Notes: generated by a model from the sequence alone, not told the origin. Positions 1 through 6,593 are shown, counted from the stretch's first letter. The stretch is DNA of 7,964 nucleotides from Christensenella sp. UBA5394 (GCA_002409725.1 DHOI01000001.1:47363-55326), one strand, 5' to 3'. Numbers and translations: made by a program.

Positions 1-23
1 TCTACCAAATGAGCTACTCCCGC
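1..23 (-). tRNA. tRNA-Gly, 5' part only (runs off the left edge)
   Basis: Read on the minus strand, the first 23 bases match, base for base, the 5' end of the complete tRNA-Gly(GCC) at 7821-7896: the GCGGGAG acceptor strand followed by the D-arm. The anticodon lies outside the window, so the Gly identity rests on this identity with the complete copy and is not seen directly. A near-consensus promoter sits just upstream, so this is probably the first gene of a transcript reading out of the window. Confidence 0.8.
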
Positions 24-48
24 AGGCGGCTTTTCAGCGCGCTTGATT

Positions 49-77
49 ATTGTAGCGCAAACCGCACCGCTTGTCAA
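49..77 (-). promoter_or_regulatory. sigma-A promoter of the left tRNA-Gly
   Basis: On the minus strand a perfect TTGACA (72-77) is separated by 17 bases from TACAAT (49-54), which is one mismatch from consensus. The predicted start near base 42 leaves a leader of about 19 bases before the tRNA-Gly 5' end at 23. The position and strength fit a stable-RNA promoter. Confidence 0.85.
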
Positions 78-139
78 GGCTCTGGCCGTCATTTTCTGCA
101 AGCCGGCGAAAGCGTAATTTTTTGAGGTGATCGGCCTGA

Positions 140-355
140 TTATTGATCCTTTTCACAGAAGGCGTATTGGCTCTTTTCGGCCTTTTTCGCCTCGCACATA
201 GCCTTGTTGGAATTGCAGATCAGCTCCTCCGCCATGCGCCTGATGCCGATCTCTTCCTTGAGCTTCTTGGTGCAACCTCCACCAGGAATTACAGGTTTGC
301 ATATTGCATAGAGATAGGCGTTTCCTAGGGGGATGTTCGGCCGCGAGGCGATCAC
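140..355 (-). CDS. Unrecognised small cysteine-containing protein, possibly a gene remnant
   Basis: I do not recognise this product. From a GTG start it is 71 residues, soluble-looking and Lys/Glu-rich at the end, with five cysteines, including C-K-P-V-I-P-G-G-G-C and two more spaced seven apart (ELICNSNKAMC). Codon use (AAG, GAG, ATC, GCC) resembles real genes nearby, which argues against a chance frame. The frame stays open upstream for 33 more codons to about 454 with plausible residues (for example AAVIFDTKCLEALH) but has no ATG, and no good ribosome site precedes the GTG. An AT-rich stretch at 447-473 could hold a weak promoter, but its spacing is poor. The pattern suggests either a small gene with a misplaced start or the 3' end of a larger gene whose front was lost. 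No terminator is evident after the stop. Confidence 0.4.
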   Translation of the reverse strand: MIASRPNIPLGNAYLYAICKPVIPGGGCTKKLKEEIGIRRMAEELICNSNKAMCEAKKAEKSQYAFCEKDQ

Positions 356-492
356 GTGCAGGGCTTCCAGGCACTTGGTATCGAATATGACGGCGGCATT
401 GGGCGATCTGCCGAGCCCGGGCGCGCATTGATAGGCCGGGGCTGGAAATATATATTAATGTAGAATATGTCGAATCTCACATAGGTCCCTTC

Positions 493-516
493 CCGCGATC
501 GCGGCGTTTCGCCGCG
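493..516. repeat. Overlapping GC-rich palindrome and hairpin
   Basis: A 12-base palindrome, CCGCGATCGCGG (493-504), overlaps a perfect 7-bp hairpin with a TTT loop (500-516). No T run follows on either strand, so it is not a classical intrinsic terminator. It lies in the 182-base gap between the HD-GYP stop and the small open frame to its left. Its function is unknown. Confidence 0.5.
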
Positions 517-636
517 CAAACCCACATCGGATATTCACCTTGCTTTGTATCCGCCGCCATGAACAACCCATTCCCCGCCGGCGCAGAGCCCGAATTTGTG
601 CGCCCCAACCAATTATATGAGATTTGAGCGAAAGCT

Positions 637-1761
637 TTAGTCCGTGGGCTGAGGATTCCATTCGTTGCCATCGTAATCTACGCCCAGGATGGTAATGTTA
701 AAGTTGCGGCTGTCGTGGAGCAGATCCAGCGCTTTACCCTTTCTGGAACCGGCGGAGATGATGCGTACGACCGGCCGCAAGGTGTTTTCTTTGTGGTTTT
801 TAACGACCACGGCCTGCTCGCCGCTGCTCAGGCGTACGCAAAGGCCCACTGGGTAGGCGTCCACACTGCGCAGGAAGGCGGTGACCACAGCGGGGTCGAA
901 GTGCTTTCCGGAATTGGCCATGATGTGCTCGATGGCCTCGTTGGGCATGAGGGCGCGGCGGTAGGGGCGCTTGGAAGTGAGCGCGTCGTAAACATCCGCG
1001 GCTGCGAGGATGCGGCCAAAGAGGCTGATATCATCGCCCTTTAGGCCCTTGGGATAACCACCGCCGTCGTATTGCTCGTGGTGCTGGGCCACGGCCAGTA
1101 GCACCTTGGGGGATATCTGCACGGTGCTGCGCGGGAACATCTCCACACCCAACATCGGGTGCCGCCGCATGATGGAGAATTCCTCTTCGGTGAGCTTGCC
1201 GGGCTTGTTTACGATCCAGCGGGGGATGCGCGCCTTGCCCATATCATGCAAAAGGCCGCTGAGCGCCAACTTTTCTAGCGTACTTACCCGCATGCCCATG
1301 GACATGCCCGTGACCACGCTATAAATGGAAACGGAAAGGCAATGGCGGTAGGTATAGTCATCGTAATTCTTAAGATCCATCATGTTGAACATCACTTCCG
1401 TGCTGCCCATGATGCTCTCTACCAGCTGGCGCGAGATGGTAGAAAGAACCTCGACCCTGTTTTGGATCGTACGTGCGTTGCAGTTGGAGCCGAAATCGTC
1501 ATACACCGCCCGAATCTCGTTCACGGCCTTGGTCCGCAGGGCCTCGTTGACCAGTTCCGGTATCTCCATGTCGTCGTCAGCTGCGGAATTACGAATATAA
1601 ACCCCCGCGATGCCATTGGCCTGGATGCGGAGGATATTGACCTCTGTTAACCTTTGCCCGGCGGAAAGCAGACGAACATGGTGCATATCCCTTGGGTAAG
1701 AACAAATGTCACGGGCAACCACCATATCCGGCCTTAGGTATTCCACGGGAACATAGAGCAT
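637..1761 (-). CDS. HD-GYP domain cyclic-di-GMP phosphodiesterase
   Basis: This 374-residue cytoplasmic protein most likely hydrolyses cyclic di-GMP to pGpG and/or GMP. The C-terminal half carries an apparently complete HD-GYP active site: H140, the HD pair H172-D173 in LLHDMGK, H201 in RRHP, the H227-H228 pair in QHHEQYDGGGYP with the GYP triplet at 235-237, and D256 in AAADVYDALTSKRPYR. Residues 1-60 (MLYVPVEYLRPDMVVARDI) resemble the regulatory N-terminus found on many clostridial HD-GYP proteins. No GGDEF, EAL, receiver domain or membrane segment is seen. A tail of about 70 residues follows the domain. AGAAGGGA lies about nine bases before the ATG, supporting this start. The gene is transcribed alone, away from the TauE and Rnf genes. 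Its target process (motility, biofilm, sporulation) cannot be told from the sequence. Confidence 0.93.
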   Translation of the reverse strand: MLYVPVEYLRPDMVVARDICSYPRDMHHVRLLSAGQRLTEVNILRIQANGIAGVYIRNSAADDDMEIPELVNEALRTKAVNEIRAVYDDFGSNCNARTIQNRVEVLSTISRQLVESIMGSTEVMFNMMDLKNYDDYTYRHCLSVSIYSVVTGMSMGMRVSTLEKLALSGLLHDMGKARIPRWIVNKPGKLTEEEFSIMRRHPMLGVEMFPRSTVQISPKVLLAVAQHHEQYDGGGYPKGLKGDDISLFGRILAAADVYDALTSKRPYRRALMPNEAIEHIMANSGKHFDPAVVTAFLRSVDAYPVGLCVRLSSGEQAVVVKNHKENTLRPVVRIISAGSRKGKALDLLHDSRNFNITILGVDYDGNEWNPQPTD

Positions 1762-1807
1762 GCTTTTATTTCCCTTCTGGAGCGTAACATTTTTAACAAC
1801 ACTTTAC

Positions 1808-1836
1808 ATTATACAATATTCGCGCTTTTCTGTATA
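1808..1836 (-). promoter_or_regulatory. sigma-A promoter of the HD-GYP gene
   Basis: On the minus strand a perfect TATAAT -10 (1808-1813) lies 17 bases downstream of TATACA (1831-1836), which matches 4 of 6 bases of the -35 consensus. The predicted start near 1801 gives a leader of about 40 bases that contains the gene's ribosome site. No operator or riboswitch is evident. Confidence 0.75.
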
Positions 1837-2169
1837 CCTTTTCAGCGCAAACTGTAATACAATTAAACACCCGCTTACTTTTTGGCTACGGGAAAAAATC
1901 GCCAATGAATATTTAATCGCCAAATTTCCCGTTTTTTTAATAGCCTGGCGCAAAATAATAATATGGCCTGCACCGTAGCGCCACCTGAAGCGCCGCGCGG
2001 AGAGACTTTGCATCTTAAGCCCGCCGACACGGGAGTACCGTTTGCTTTTGGCTATATATCCCATACGCGTGCCCTTTTTCATAACCCGGTATTGCCGCAA
2101 TCACGCTTATAGCCTTAGTCGCCCGTACCCGTATGTGTAGGGCGGGGCCCGGCTGCGCATACTCATATC
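1837..2169. other. Gene-poor gap between HD-GYP and TauE genes
   Basis: No supportable gene is seen here. Bases 1837-1975 are AT-rich and 1976-2169 are GC-rich. Open frames exist on both strands (1804-2100 minus, 1760-1978 plus), but they cross the HD-GYP promoter, lack ribosome sites and have non-protein-like composition. I found no convincing promoter, terminator or riboswitch for the TauE pair, although one would be expected here. Confidence 0.6.
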
Positions 2170-2526
2170 ATGAAAAAGGAAAGGTGCAGGGCCCTGGCTG
2201 CGGGGCTGATAACCGGGTTTTGTAACGGCCTCTTGGGTGCAGGGGGCGGTATGATTGCCGTGCTGGCCCTTCGCCGCCTCTGCGGCCTAGCCGAAAAGGA
2301 GGCCCACGCCACGGCCATCGCCGTGATGCTGCCGCTTACGGCCCTCTCCGGCCTGCTGTATGCCCTGCGCAGTGCCGTAGCCTGGGATGTGCTGGCTTTC
2401 GTAGCCCCAGCGCTGACGCTGGGCAGCTTCCTGGGGGCCAAGCTTACGGGCCGCCTGCCCGAGAAAGCCTTACGGCGGATCTTCGCCGCGCTGATGATGG
2501 CCGCGGGGGCCTTTATGCTGTTGTGA
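2170..2526 (+). CDS. TauE/SafE-family permease, N-terminal half protein
   Basis: This very hydrophobic 118-residue protein corresponds to one repeat half of the TauE/SafE family (DUF81). The family comprises membrane permeases linked to export of sulfite, sulfoacetate and other small anions. The family's glycine-rich first helix is seen as GFCNGLLGAGGG (16-27), followed by the conserved A-T-A-I-A-V helix (about 48-67) and the closing GSFLGAKLTGRLPEKALRR segment before a last helix; about four helices in all. Full-length family members are about 250 residues with two such halves, and the other half is the next gene, which overlaps this stop by four bases. The pair probably assembles as a heteromer. 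No good ribosome site precedes the ATG, but no better start is visible. The substrate is unknown. Confidence 0.82.
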   Translation: MKKERCRALAAGLITGFCNGLLGAGGGMIAVLALRRLCGLAEKEAHATAIAVMLPLTALSGLLYALRSAVAWDVLAFVAPALTLGSFLGAKLTGRLPEKALRRIFAALMMAAGAFMLL

Positions 2527-2876
2527 AGGGGCTGTGGTATCTGCTCGCGGGGACGCTCTCCGGCCTGCTTGCGGGCATGGGCATGGGCGGTGGCACGCTG
2601 CTGATCCCGGCGCTGACGATTCTGTTGGGCGTAGGCCAACACCAGGCCCAGGGGGTAAATATGCTGGCTTTTTTGCCCGCAGCCCTGCTAGCCCTACATA
2701 TCCACCGAAAAGAAGGGCGGGTATCGCTCCAGCATGCCTGGCCCATCCTGCTCTCGGGCCTCGCGGGAGCGGCTTTGGGCACGCTGGCCGCGGCCGCGCT
2801 TGAGGCAGCCTGGCTGAAAAAGGCATTCGGCGCTTTTTTGTTTTTTTTGGGGCTTATGCAATGGCGGAAGCCATAA
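2523..2876 (+). CDS. TauE/SafE-family permease, C-terminal half protein
   Basis: This 117-residue membrane protein is the second TauE/SafE half. It repeats the family pattern: GTLSGLLAGMGMGGGTLLIP (10-29), then a Q-G-V-N-M-L-A-F helix in the position of the first half's A-T-A-I-A-V helix, then GAALGTLAAAALEAAWLKKA and a final helix ending in a basic tail. It begins with GTG inside the TTGTGA stop region of the previous gene, a four-base overlap that implies translational coupling and one-to-one synthesis. The ribosome site is weak, which fits coupling. The two reading frames differ, and both halves look intact with their own start and stop, so a simple recent frameshift in a fused gene is less likely than a true split pair. 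It ends 237 bases before rnfC and is separated from it by a separate promoter. Confidence 0.82.
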   Translation: MKGLWYLLAGTLSGLLAGMGMGGGTLLIPALTILLGVGQHQAQGVNMLAFLPAALLALHIHRKEGRVSLQHAWPILLSGLAGAALGTLAAAALEAAWLKKAFGAFLFFLGLMQWRKP

Positions 2877-2891
2877 ATATCTTAACCGTTT

Positions 2892-2911
2892 GGCATCTTT
2901 TAATGCTTTTT
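2892..2911 (+). terminator. Weak candidate terminator after the TauE pair
   Basis: GGCAT (2892-2896) can pair with ATGCT (2903-2907) around a six-base loop, followed by five T residues (2907-2911). The stem is short and includes a G-U pair, so termination may be inefficient. Confidence 0.35.
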
Positions 2912-2927
2912 CAACAAAAAAGTCAAT

Positions 2928-2945
2928 TTGTCAAATAATAGACAA
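2928..2945. promoter_or_regulatory. Candidate Rex operator upstream of rnfC
   Basis: The 18-base dyad TTGTCAAATAATAGACAA matches 11 of the 14 fixed positions of the clostridial Rex consensus TTGTTAA-N4-TTAACAA. Its outer arms (TTTGTC and GACAAA, 2927-2946) are perfect inverted repeats. Rex is a repressor released from DNA by high NADH/NAD+, and Rnf genes are known members of Rex regulons in some Firmicutes and Thermotogae. The site overlaps a possible -35 (TAGACA, 2939-2944). Assignment to Rex is inference; the dyad itself is seen. Confidence 0.5.
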
Positions 2946-2982
2946 AGCAATAATAAAATTATAGTATTAACGCCGGGATATG

Positions 2983-2991
2983 TGCTATAAT
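2983..2991 (+). promoter_or_regulatory. Extended -10 promoter of the rnf operon
   Basis: TGC followed by a perfect TATAAT (2986-2991) forms an extended -10 element. The -35 region (about 2963-2968) is poor, which is usual for this promoter class. The predicted start near 2998 gives a leader of about 116 bases before rnfC. A second possible promoter, TAGACA (2939-2944) and TATAGT (2960-2965), has only a 15-base spacer and is less likely. Confidence 0.7.
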
Positions 2992-3023
2992 ACTCGCAGC
3001 TTATCGCAAATCGGACTAATTCT

Positions 3024-3070
3024 GCGGGTTTTGTTTCGGCGCGGGCCCGCACGCCGGTTTGTTTGTTTTT
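3024..3070 (+). promoter_or_regulatory. GC hairpin plus T-rich run in the rnf leader (possible attenuator)
   Basis: CGGCG (3037-3041) pairs with CGCCG (3052-3056), enclosing the palindrome CGGGCCCG (3042-3049). It is followed by TTTGTTTGTTTTT (3058-3070), as in an intrinsic terminator. An upstream GCGGG (3024-3028) could instead pair with CCCGC (3046-3050), giving an alternative fold. The T run is interrupted by two G residues, so termination is uncertain. No known riboswitch core is recognised. Confidence 0.4.
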
Positions 3071-3113
3071 ATGTTTATCTTATGTTAACCGTTTTGAAAG
3101 GCAGGTGCTTCTT

Positions 3114-4445
3114 TTGCCACAATACTCCATGCGGGGCGGCGTGCATCCGCTGGATGGCGCGCGAGGCGGGAAAACTTCTACCAGCAGCTCACCCATCCGG
3201 CCCTATGTGGCCAAGTCCGTGCAGATCCCCATGTGCCAAGCCATTGGCGCGCCCAGCGTGCCCATCGTGCAGGCGGGAGATCAGGTCAAGCTGGGCCAGA
3301 AGATCGGCGAGGCTGCGGGGTTCATGAGTCTACCCGCACACGCCTCGGTCTCCGGCCGGGTGGTCAGCGTAGAGCAGCGGATGCTGATGTTGGGCAACCC
3401 CATCCTCACCGTTACCATCGAGAACGACGGGCGGGACGACTGGGCCGAGCTGACTCCCCTGGGCAAAGATGTGGAGAGCGTGAACGCGGCCTCCATCATC
3501 CCCGCCATTAAGGAGGCCGGCATTTGCGGCATGGGTGGAGCCACCTTCCCCACCCACGTCAAGCTGACCATTCCCGAGGGGAAAAGCTGCGATTCCATCA
3601 TCGTCAACGGTGCGGAATGCGAAACACACGTGACCGCGGATCACAGGCTGATGTTGGAAGAACCGGCACGCATCGTCAATGGCCTTCGCCTGGCGATGAA
3701 AGCCTTGGGTGTGAAATACGGCATCATCGGCATTGAGGATAATAAAAAAGACGCCATCGAGACCATGAAAGCGGCCATCGCGGGAATCGAAGGGCTGCAT
3801 GTGATGCCGCTTTACACCAAGTACCCGCAGGGCGGCGAACGCCAGCTCATCCATGCCGTGACCGGCTACGAGGTGCCCGTTCATGGCCTGCCTATCGATA
3901 TCGGTGTGGTAGTGCTCAACGTGGGCACGGCCGCGGCCATCGCCGACGCAGTGCTGCTGGGCAAGCCGCTGATCGAGCGGGTCACCACGGTAACCGGCTG
4001 CGTAAAGGAACCTGCCAATTTGCGCCTGCGCATCGGCACCAGCGCTTCCGAGGCCGTGGAGGCCTGCGGTGGTTATAAAGAAGAACCGTATACGCTCCTA
4101 ATGGGCGGCGCGATGACCGGCATTTGCATGCCCGATGACAAGCCGCCCATCGGCAAGGGCACCAACTGCCTTTTGGCCCTTACGGAAGCGGAGAGCAAAA
4201 CGCCCGCCGAGCAGCCCTGCATCCGTTGTGGCCGCTGTGTGGACGTTTGCCCGGCAGGGTTGAAGCCCTTCCTTCTCAAGCATTTTTGCGACAAGGGCGA
4301 TTTGGCCGGGGCACAGGCCAACGATGTGACGGAATGCATCGTTTGCGGCTGCTGCTCCTACATCTGCCCGGCCAGGCTGGCCCTTACGGCCTCCTTCAAA
4401 AATACTAAGGACGCCATCGCGCGCCAGGCAAGGAGGGCCAAATAA
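3114..4445 (+). CDS. rnfC: RnfC, NADH-binding subunit of the Rnf complex
   Basis: RnfC is the peripheral cytoplasmic subunit that carries FMN and [4Fe-4S] clusters and delivers electrons to NAD+. This product is 443 residues, normal for the family. It opens with the RnfC signature MRGGVHPLDG, followed by a barrel-sandwich-like region (about 30-110) and the nucleotide/FMN-binding fold shared with complex I 51-kDa subunits: GMGGATFP at 139-146, then NGAECET and KYPQGGER at 237-243. Two ferredoxin-type motifs follow: CIRCGRCVDVCP (cysteines 369, 372, 375, 379) and CIVCGCCSYICP (408, 411, 414, 418). The chosen TTG start puts AGGCAGG about eight bases upstream and four residues between the start Met and MRGG. 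A longer frame from 3063 adds 17 residues unlike the family; ATG 3129 lacks a ribosome site. It is the first gene of the operon, one base ahead of rnfD. Confidence 0.95.
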   Translation: MPQYSMRGGVHPLDGARGGKTSTSSSPIRPYVAKSVQIPMCQAIGAPSVPIVQAGDQVKLGQKIGEAAGFMSLPAHASVSGRVVSVEQRMLMLGNPILTVTIENDGRDDWAELTPLGKDVESVNAASIIPAIKEAGICGMGGATFPTHVKLTIPEGKSCDSIIVNGAECETHVTADHRLMLEEPARIVNGLRLAMKALGVKYGIIGIEDNKKDAIETMKAAIAGIEGLHVMPLYTKYPQGGERQLIHAVTGYEVPVHGLPIDIGVVVLNVGTAAAIADAVLLGKPLIERVTTVTGCVKEPANLRLRIGTSASEAVEACGGYKEEPYTLLMGGAMTGICMPDDKPPIGKGTNCLLALTEAESKTPAEQPCIRCGRCVDVCPAGLKPFLLKHFCDKGDLAGAQANDVTECIVCGCCSYICPARLALTASFKNTKDAIARQARRAK

Positions 4446-4446
4446 G

Positions 4447-5367
4447 ATGGGACTGCACATATCCAACGCGCCCTTTATTTACAATAAAGATACCACCCGC
4501 TCCTTGATGCTGGATGTGATCTTGGCTCTGTTGCCCACCACCCTGGCCGGTATCTTCTTCTTCGGCCTGGGCGCTCTATTGCATGTGCTGGTGGGCACGG
4601 CGTCTGCCATGCTGGCGGAATACGCCTACCAAAAGCTTACCCATAAGCCCGTGCGCATCCGCGATTGTTCCGCCGCGCTCACGGGCATGCTGCTGGCCCT
4701 TAATATGCCCGTAAGCGCCCCGCTGTGGGTGACGCTGATCGGCAGCGCGGTAGCCATCGTGCTGGTGAAAGAGCTTTTCGGCGGCATCGGCGATAACTTC
4801 ATGAACCCGGCGCTCACGGCCCGTGCCATCCTCATGGCCAGCTGGCCCGTGGCCATGACGGCTTACACCCAGCCCGTGTTTTCCCTGGGCCTGCAAGCGG
4901 ACGCAGTTTCCTCGGCAACTGTGCTGCACGGTCTATCGGCTACGCCCCTGCAGATGTTCCTGGGCTTCATCCCCGGCACCATTGGCGAAGTGAGCAAGGC
5001 GGCCATCCTCATCGGCTTCCTATATCTGCTGCTAAAGGGCGTTATCACCTGGCATATCCCGGTGATCTATGTGGGCAGCTACGCCCTGCTGGCGCTGGCT
5101 CTTGGCAATAACGTTTTAAACGGCGTGTTATCGGGCGGCATGCTCTTTGGCGCCGTGTTCATGGCTACGGATTACGTTACCAACCCCATGACCCGCAGAG
5201 GCCAGGTAATCTTTGCCGTGGGCTGCGGCGTGTTCACCTGCCTGATCCGCAATTTCAGCTCTTACCCCGAGGGCGTCACCTTTGCCATCCTGCTGATGAA
5301 CATCGCGACCCCTTTGATCGATAAATATGTCAAGGGTGCTCGGGTATACGGAAAGGGGAAAAAATAA
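4447..5367 (+). CDS. rnfD: RnfD, membrane flavoprotein subunit of the Rnf complex
   Basis: RnfD is an integral membrane subunit with covalently bound FMN that takes part in ion pumping. The 306-residue product has roughly ten hydrophobic segments, the early ISNAPFIYNKDTTRSLMLDV block, and the VKELFGGIGDNFMNPAL motif (about 107-123) typical of RnfD/NqrB. The flavin site is D152-A-V-S-S-A-T158, with Thr158 the expected FMN-phosphoester residue, so an ApbE-type flavin transferase should exist elsewhere in the genome. A strong AAGGAGGG lies inside the end of rnfC, about nine bases before this ATG. The stop shares its last base with the start of rnfE (TAATG). In known rnf operons rnfG would follow here; it does not. 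Confidence 0.95.
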   Translation: MGLHISNAPFIYNKDTTRSLMLDVILALLPTTLAGIFFFGLGALLHVLVGTASAMLAEYAYQKLTHKPVRIRDCSAALTGMLLALNMPVSAPLWVTLIGSAVAIVLVKELFGGIGDNFMNPALTARAILMASWPVAMTAYTQPVFSLGLQADAVSSATVLHGLSATPLQMFLGFIPGTIGEVSKAAILIGFLYLLLKGVITWHIPVIYVGSYALLALALGNNVLNGVLSGGMLFGAVFMATDYVTNPMTRRGQVIFAVGCGVFTCLIRNFSSYPEGVTFAILLMNIATPLIDKYVKGARVYGKGKK

Positions 5368-6005
5368 TGGAAAAGAAACAATCGCTTTCCGGCGTTTTCA
5401 TGAACGGCGTCATCACGGAAAACCCAACCTTCCGCCTGGTACTGGGCACCTGCCCCACCATCGCCGTAACCACCAACGCCGTCAACGGCATCGGCATGGG
5501 CCTGGCCGCCACCTTCGTGCTGGTAGGCTCCAACCTGGTGATCTCCCTGCTGCGCAATTTCATCCCGGATAAAGTGCGCATCCCCGCCTTTGTAGTGGTG
5601 ATCTGCACCTTTGTAACCATGGTGCAGATGCTCCTGCAGGCCTATGTGCCCGTGCTCTACGAGAGCCTGGGCCTCTTCATCCCCCTGATCGTGGTTAACT
5701 GCATCATCCTGGCCCGGGCCGAGGCCTTTGCCAGCAAAAACGCGCCCCTGGCCTCCGTGATGGACGGCTTGGGCATGGGCCTGGGCTTCACGGCCGCCAT
5801 CACCATCATCGGCTGCATCCGCGAGCTGTTCGGCTCAGGCAGCCTCTTCGGCCTAAACATCATGGGCGCGGGTTACCAGCCCATGTTGATCTTGGTGCTG
5901 GCCCCGGGCGGCTTTATCGTGTTCGGCATGGTGCTGGGCATCGCCAACATCATCATGAAGCGGGCCGATGCGAAAAAAGCGGCTAAGGAGGGCGCACAGG
6001 CATGA
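5367..6005 (+). CDS. rnfE: RnfE, membrane iron-sulfur subunit of the Rnf complex
   Basis: RnfE pairs with RnfA as two inverted six-helix membrane subunits that together bind a [2Fe-2S] cluster in the membrane, by homology to NqrD/NqrE. The 212-residue product has the family start (F-M-N-G-V-I-T-E-N-P), the first cluster cysteine C29 in LGTCP and the second, C112, in VVNCIILARAEAFASKN. Later hydrophobic segments end in a Lys/Ala-rich cytoplasmic tail. AAAGGGG lies about eight bases before the ATG, which is embedded in the rnfD stop; the end overlaps rnfA by ATGA. Length and motifs are normal, so the missing neighbour rnfG was not fused to this gene. Confidence 0.95.
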   Translation: MEKKQSLSGVFMNGVITENPTFRLVLGTCPTIAVTTNAVNGIGMGLAATFVLVGSNLVISLLRNFIPDKVRIPAFVVVICTFVTMVQMLLQAYVPVLYESLGLFIPLIVVNCIILARAEAFASKNAPLASVMDGLGMGLGFTAAITIIGCIRELFGSGSLFGLNIMGAGYQPMLILVLAPGGFIVFGMVLGIANIIMKRADAKKAAKEGAQA

Positions 6006-6589
6006 ACGAGCTGTTGAAGATTCTCATGTTCATGGTGAGCTGCGTGCTCACCCACAACTTCATCTTTTCCCGGTTCCTAGGCAACTGCCCCTTCCTGGGG
6101 GTCTCCAATAAGGTGGAGACCGCCGTGGGCATGGGCGTGGCGGTCACCTTCGTGATGGCCCTGGCCTCGCTCTTTACCTGGCTGGTCTATCACCTGGTGC
6201 TGGTGAAGCTGGGCCTCCGATATTTGGATACCATCGCCTTCATCCTCATCATCGCGGGGCTGGTACAGTTCGTGGAGATGTTCATCAAAAAGAGCAGCCC
6301 TTCCCTCTATAAGGCGCTGGGCATCTACCTGCCGCTGATCACCACCAATTGCGCGGTGCTGGGCGTGGCGGTGCTCAATGTGAGCGAGGGCTATAACCTG
6401 CTCTATTCGGTGCTCAACGGCACCTTCGGCGCGCTGGGATTCCTCCTGGCCATCGTTCTAATGGCGGGCGTGCGGGAGCGGCTCGAGACCTCCGATATTC
6501 CGGAGCCCTTCCGGGGGTTCCCCATCTGCATCATCATCGCGGGCCTGATGAGCGTGGCGTTCATGGGCTTCAGCGGGTTTGGAGGCTAG
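6002..6589 (+). CDS. rnfA: RnfA, membrane iron-sulfur subunit of the Rnf complex
   Basis: RnfA is the partner of RnfE. Its expected role is to accept electrons from RnfB and carry them across the membrane through the shared [2Fe-2S] cluster, coupled to Na+ or H+ movement. The 195-residue product has about six hydrophobic segments and the family blocks THNFIFSRFLGNCPFLGVS (cluster cysteine C29) and LPLITTNCAVLGVA (C117), as well as GVRERLE late in the chain. The ATG overlaps the rnfE stop by four bases and is preceded by AAGGAGGG at about nine bases, so the two are translationally coupled. The stop is four bases before rnfB. All features look intact. Confidence 0.96.
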   Translation: MNELLKILMFMVSCVLTHNFIFSRFLGNCPFLGVSNKVETAVGMGVAVTFVMALASLFTWLVYHLVLVKLGLRYLDTIAFILIIAGLVQFVEMFIKKSSPSLYKALGIYLPLITTNCAVLGVAVLNVSEGYNLLYSVLNGTFGALGFLLAIVLMAGVRERLETSDIPEPFRGFPICIIIAGLMSVAFMGFSGFGG

Positions 6590-6593
6590 GCTT

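Noticed and set aside
153..428. 91-codon minus-strand frame overlapping the small cysteine-rich frame
   Set aside because: It is Arg/His-rich with unlikely codon use. The frame ending at 140 has far better coding character.
580..604. GGCGCA/TGCGCC inverted repeat as an HD-GYP terminator
   Set aside because: The loop is 13 bases and no T run follows on the minus strand.
1804..2100. 98-codon minus-strand frame between HD-GYP and TauE genes
   Set aside because: It runs through the HD-GYP promoter, has no ribosome site, and has a basic, low-complexity composition unlike the neighbouring genes.
2980..3327. 115-codon plus-strand frame starting in the rnf promoter
   Set aside because: It begins inside the -10 element and overlaps rnfC in another frame; the composition is not protein-like.
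6579..6593. Upstream TTG start for rnfB
   Set aside because: It would translate the GGAGG ribosome site itself. ATG 6594 has ideal spacing and gives a family-like N-terminus.
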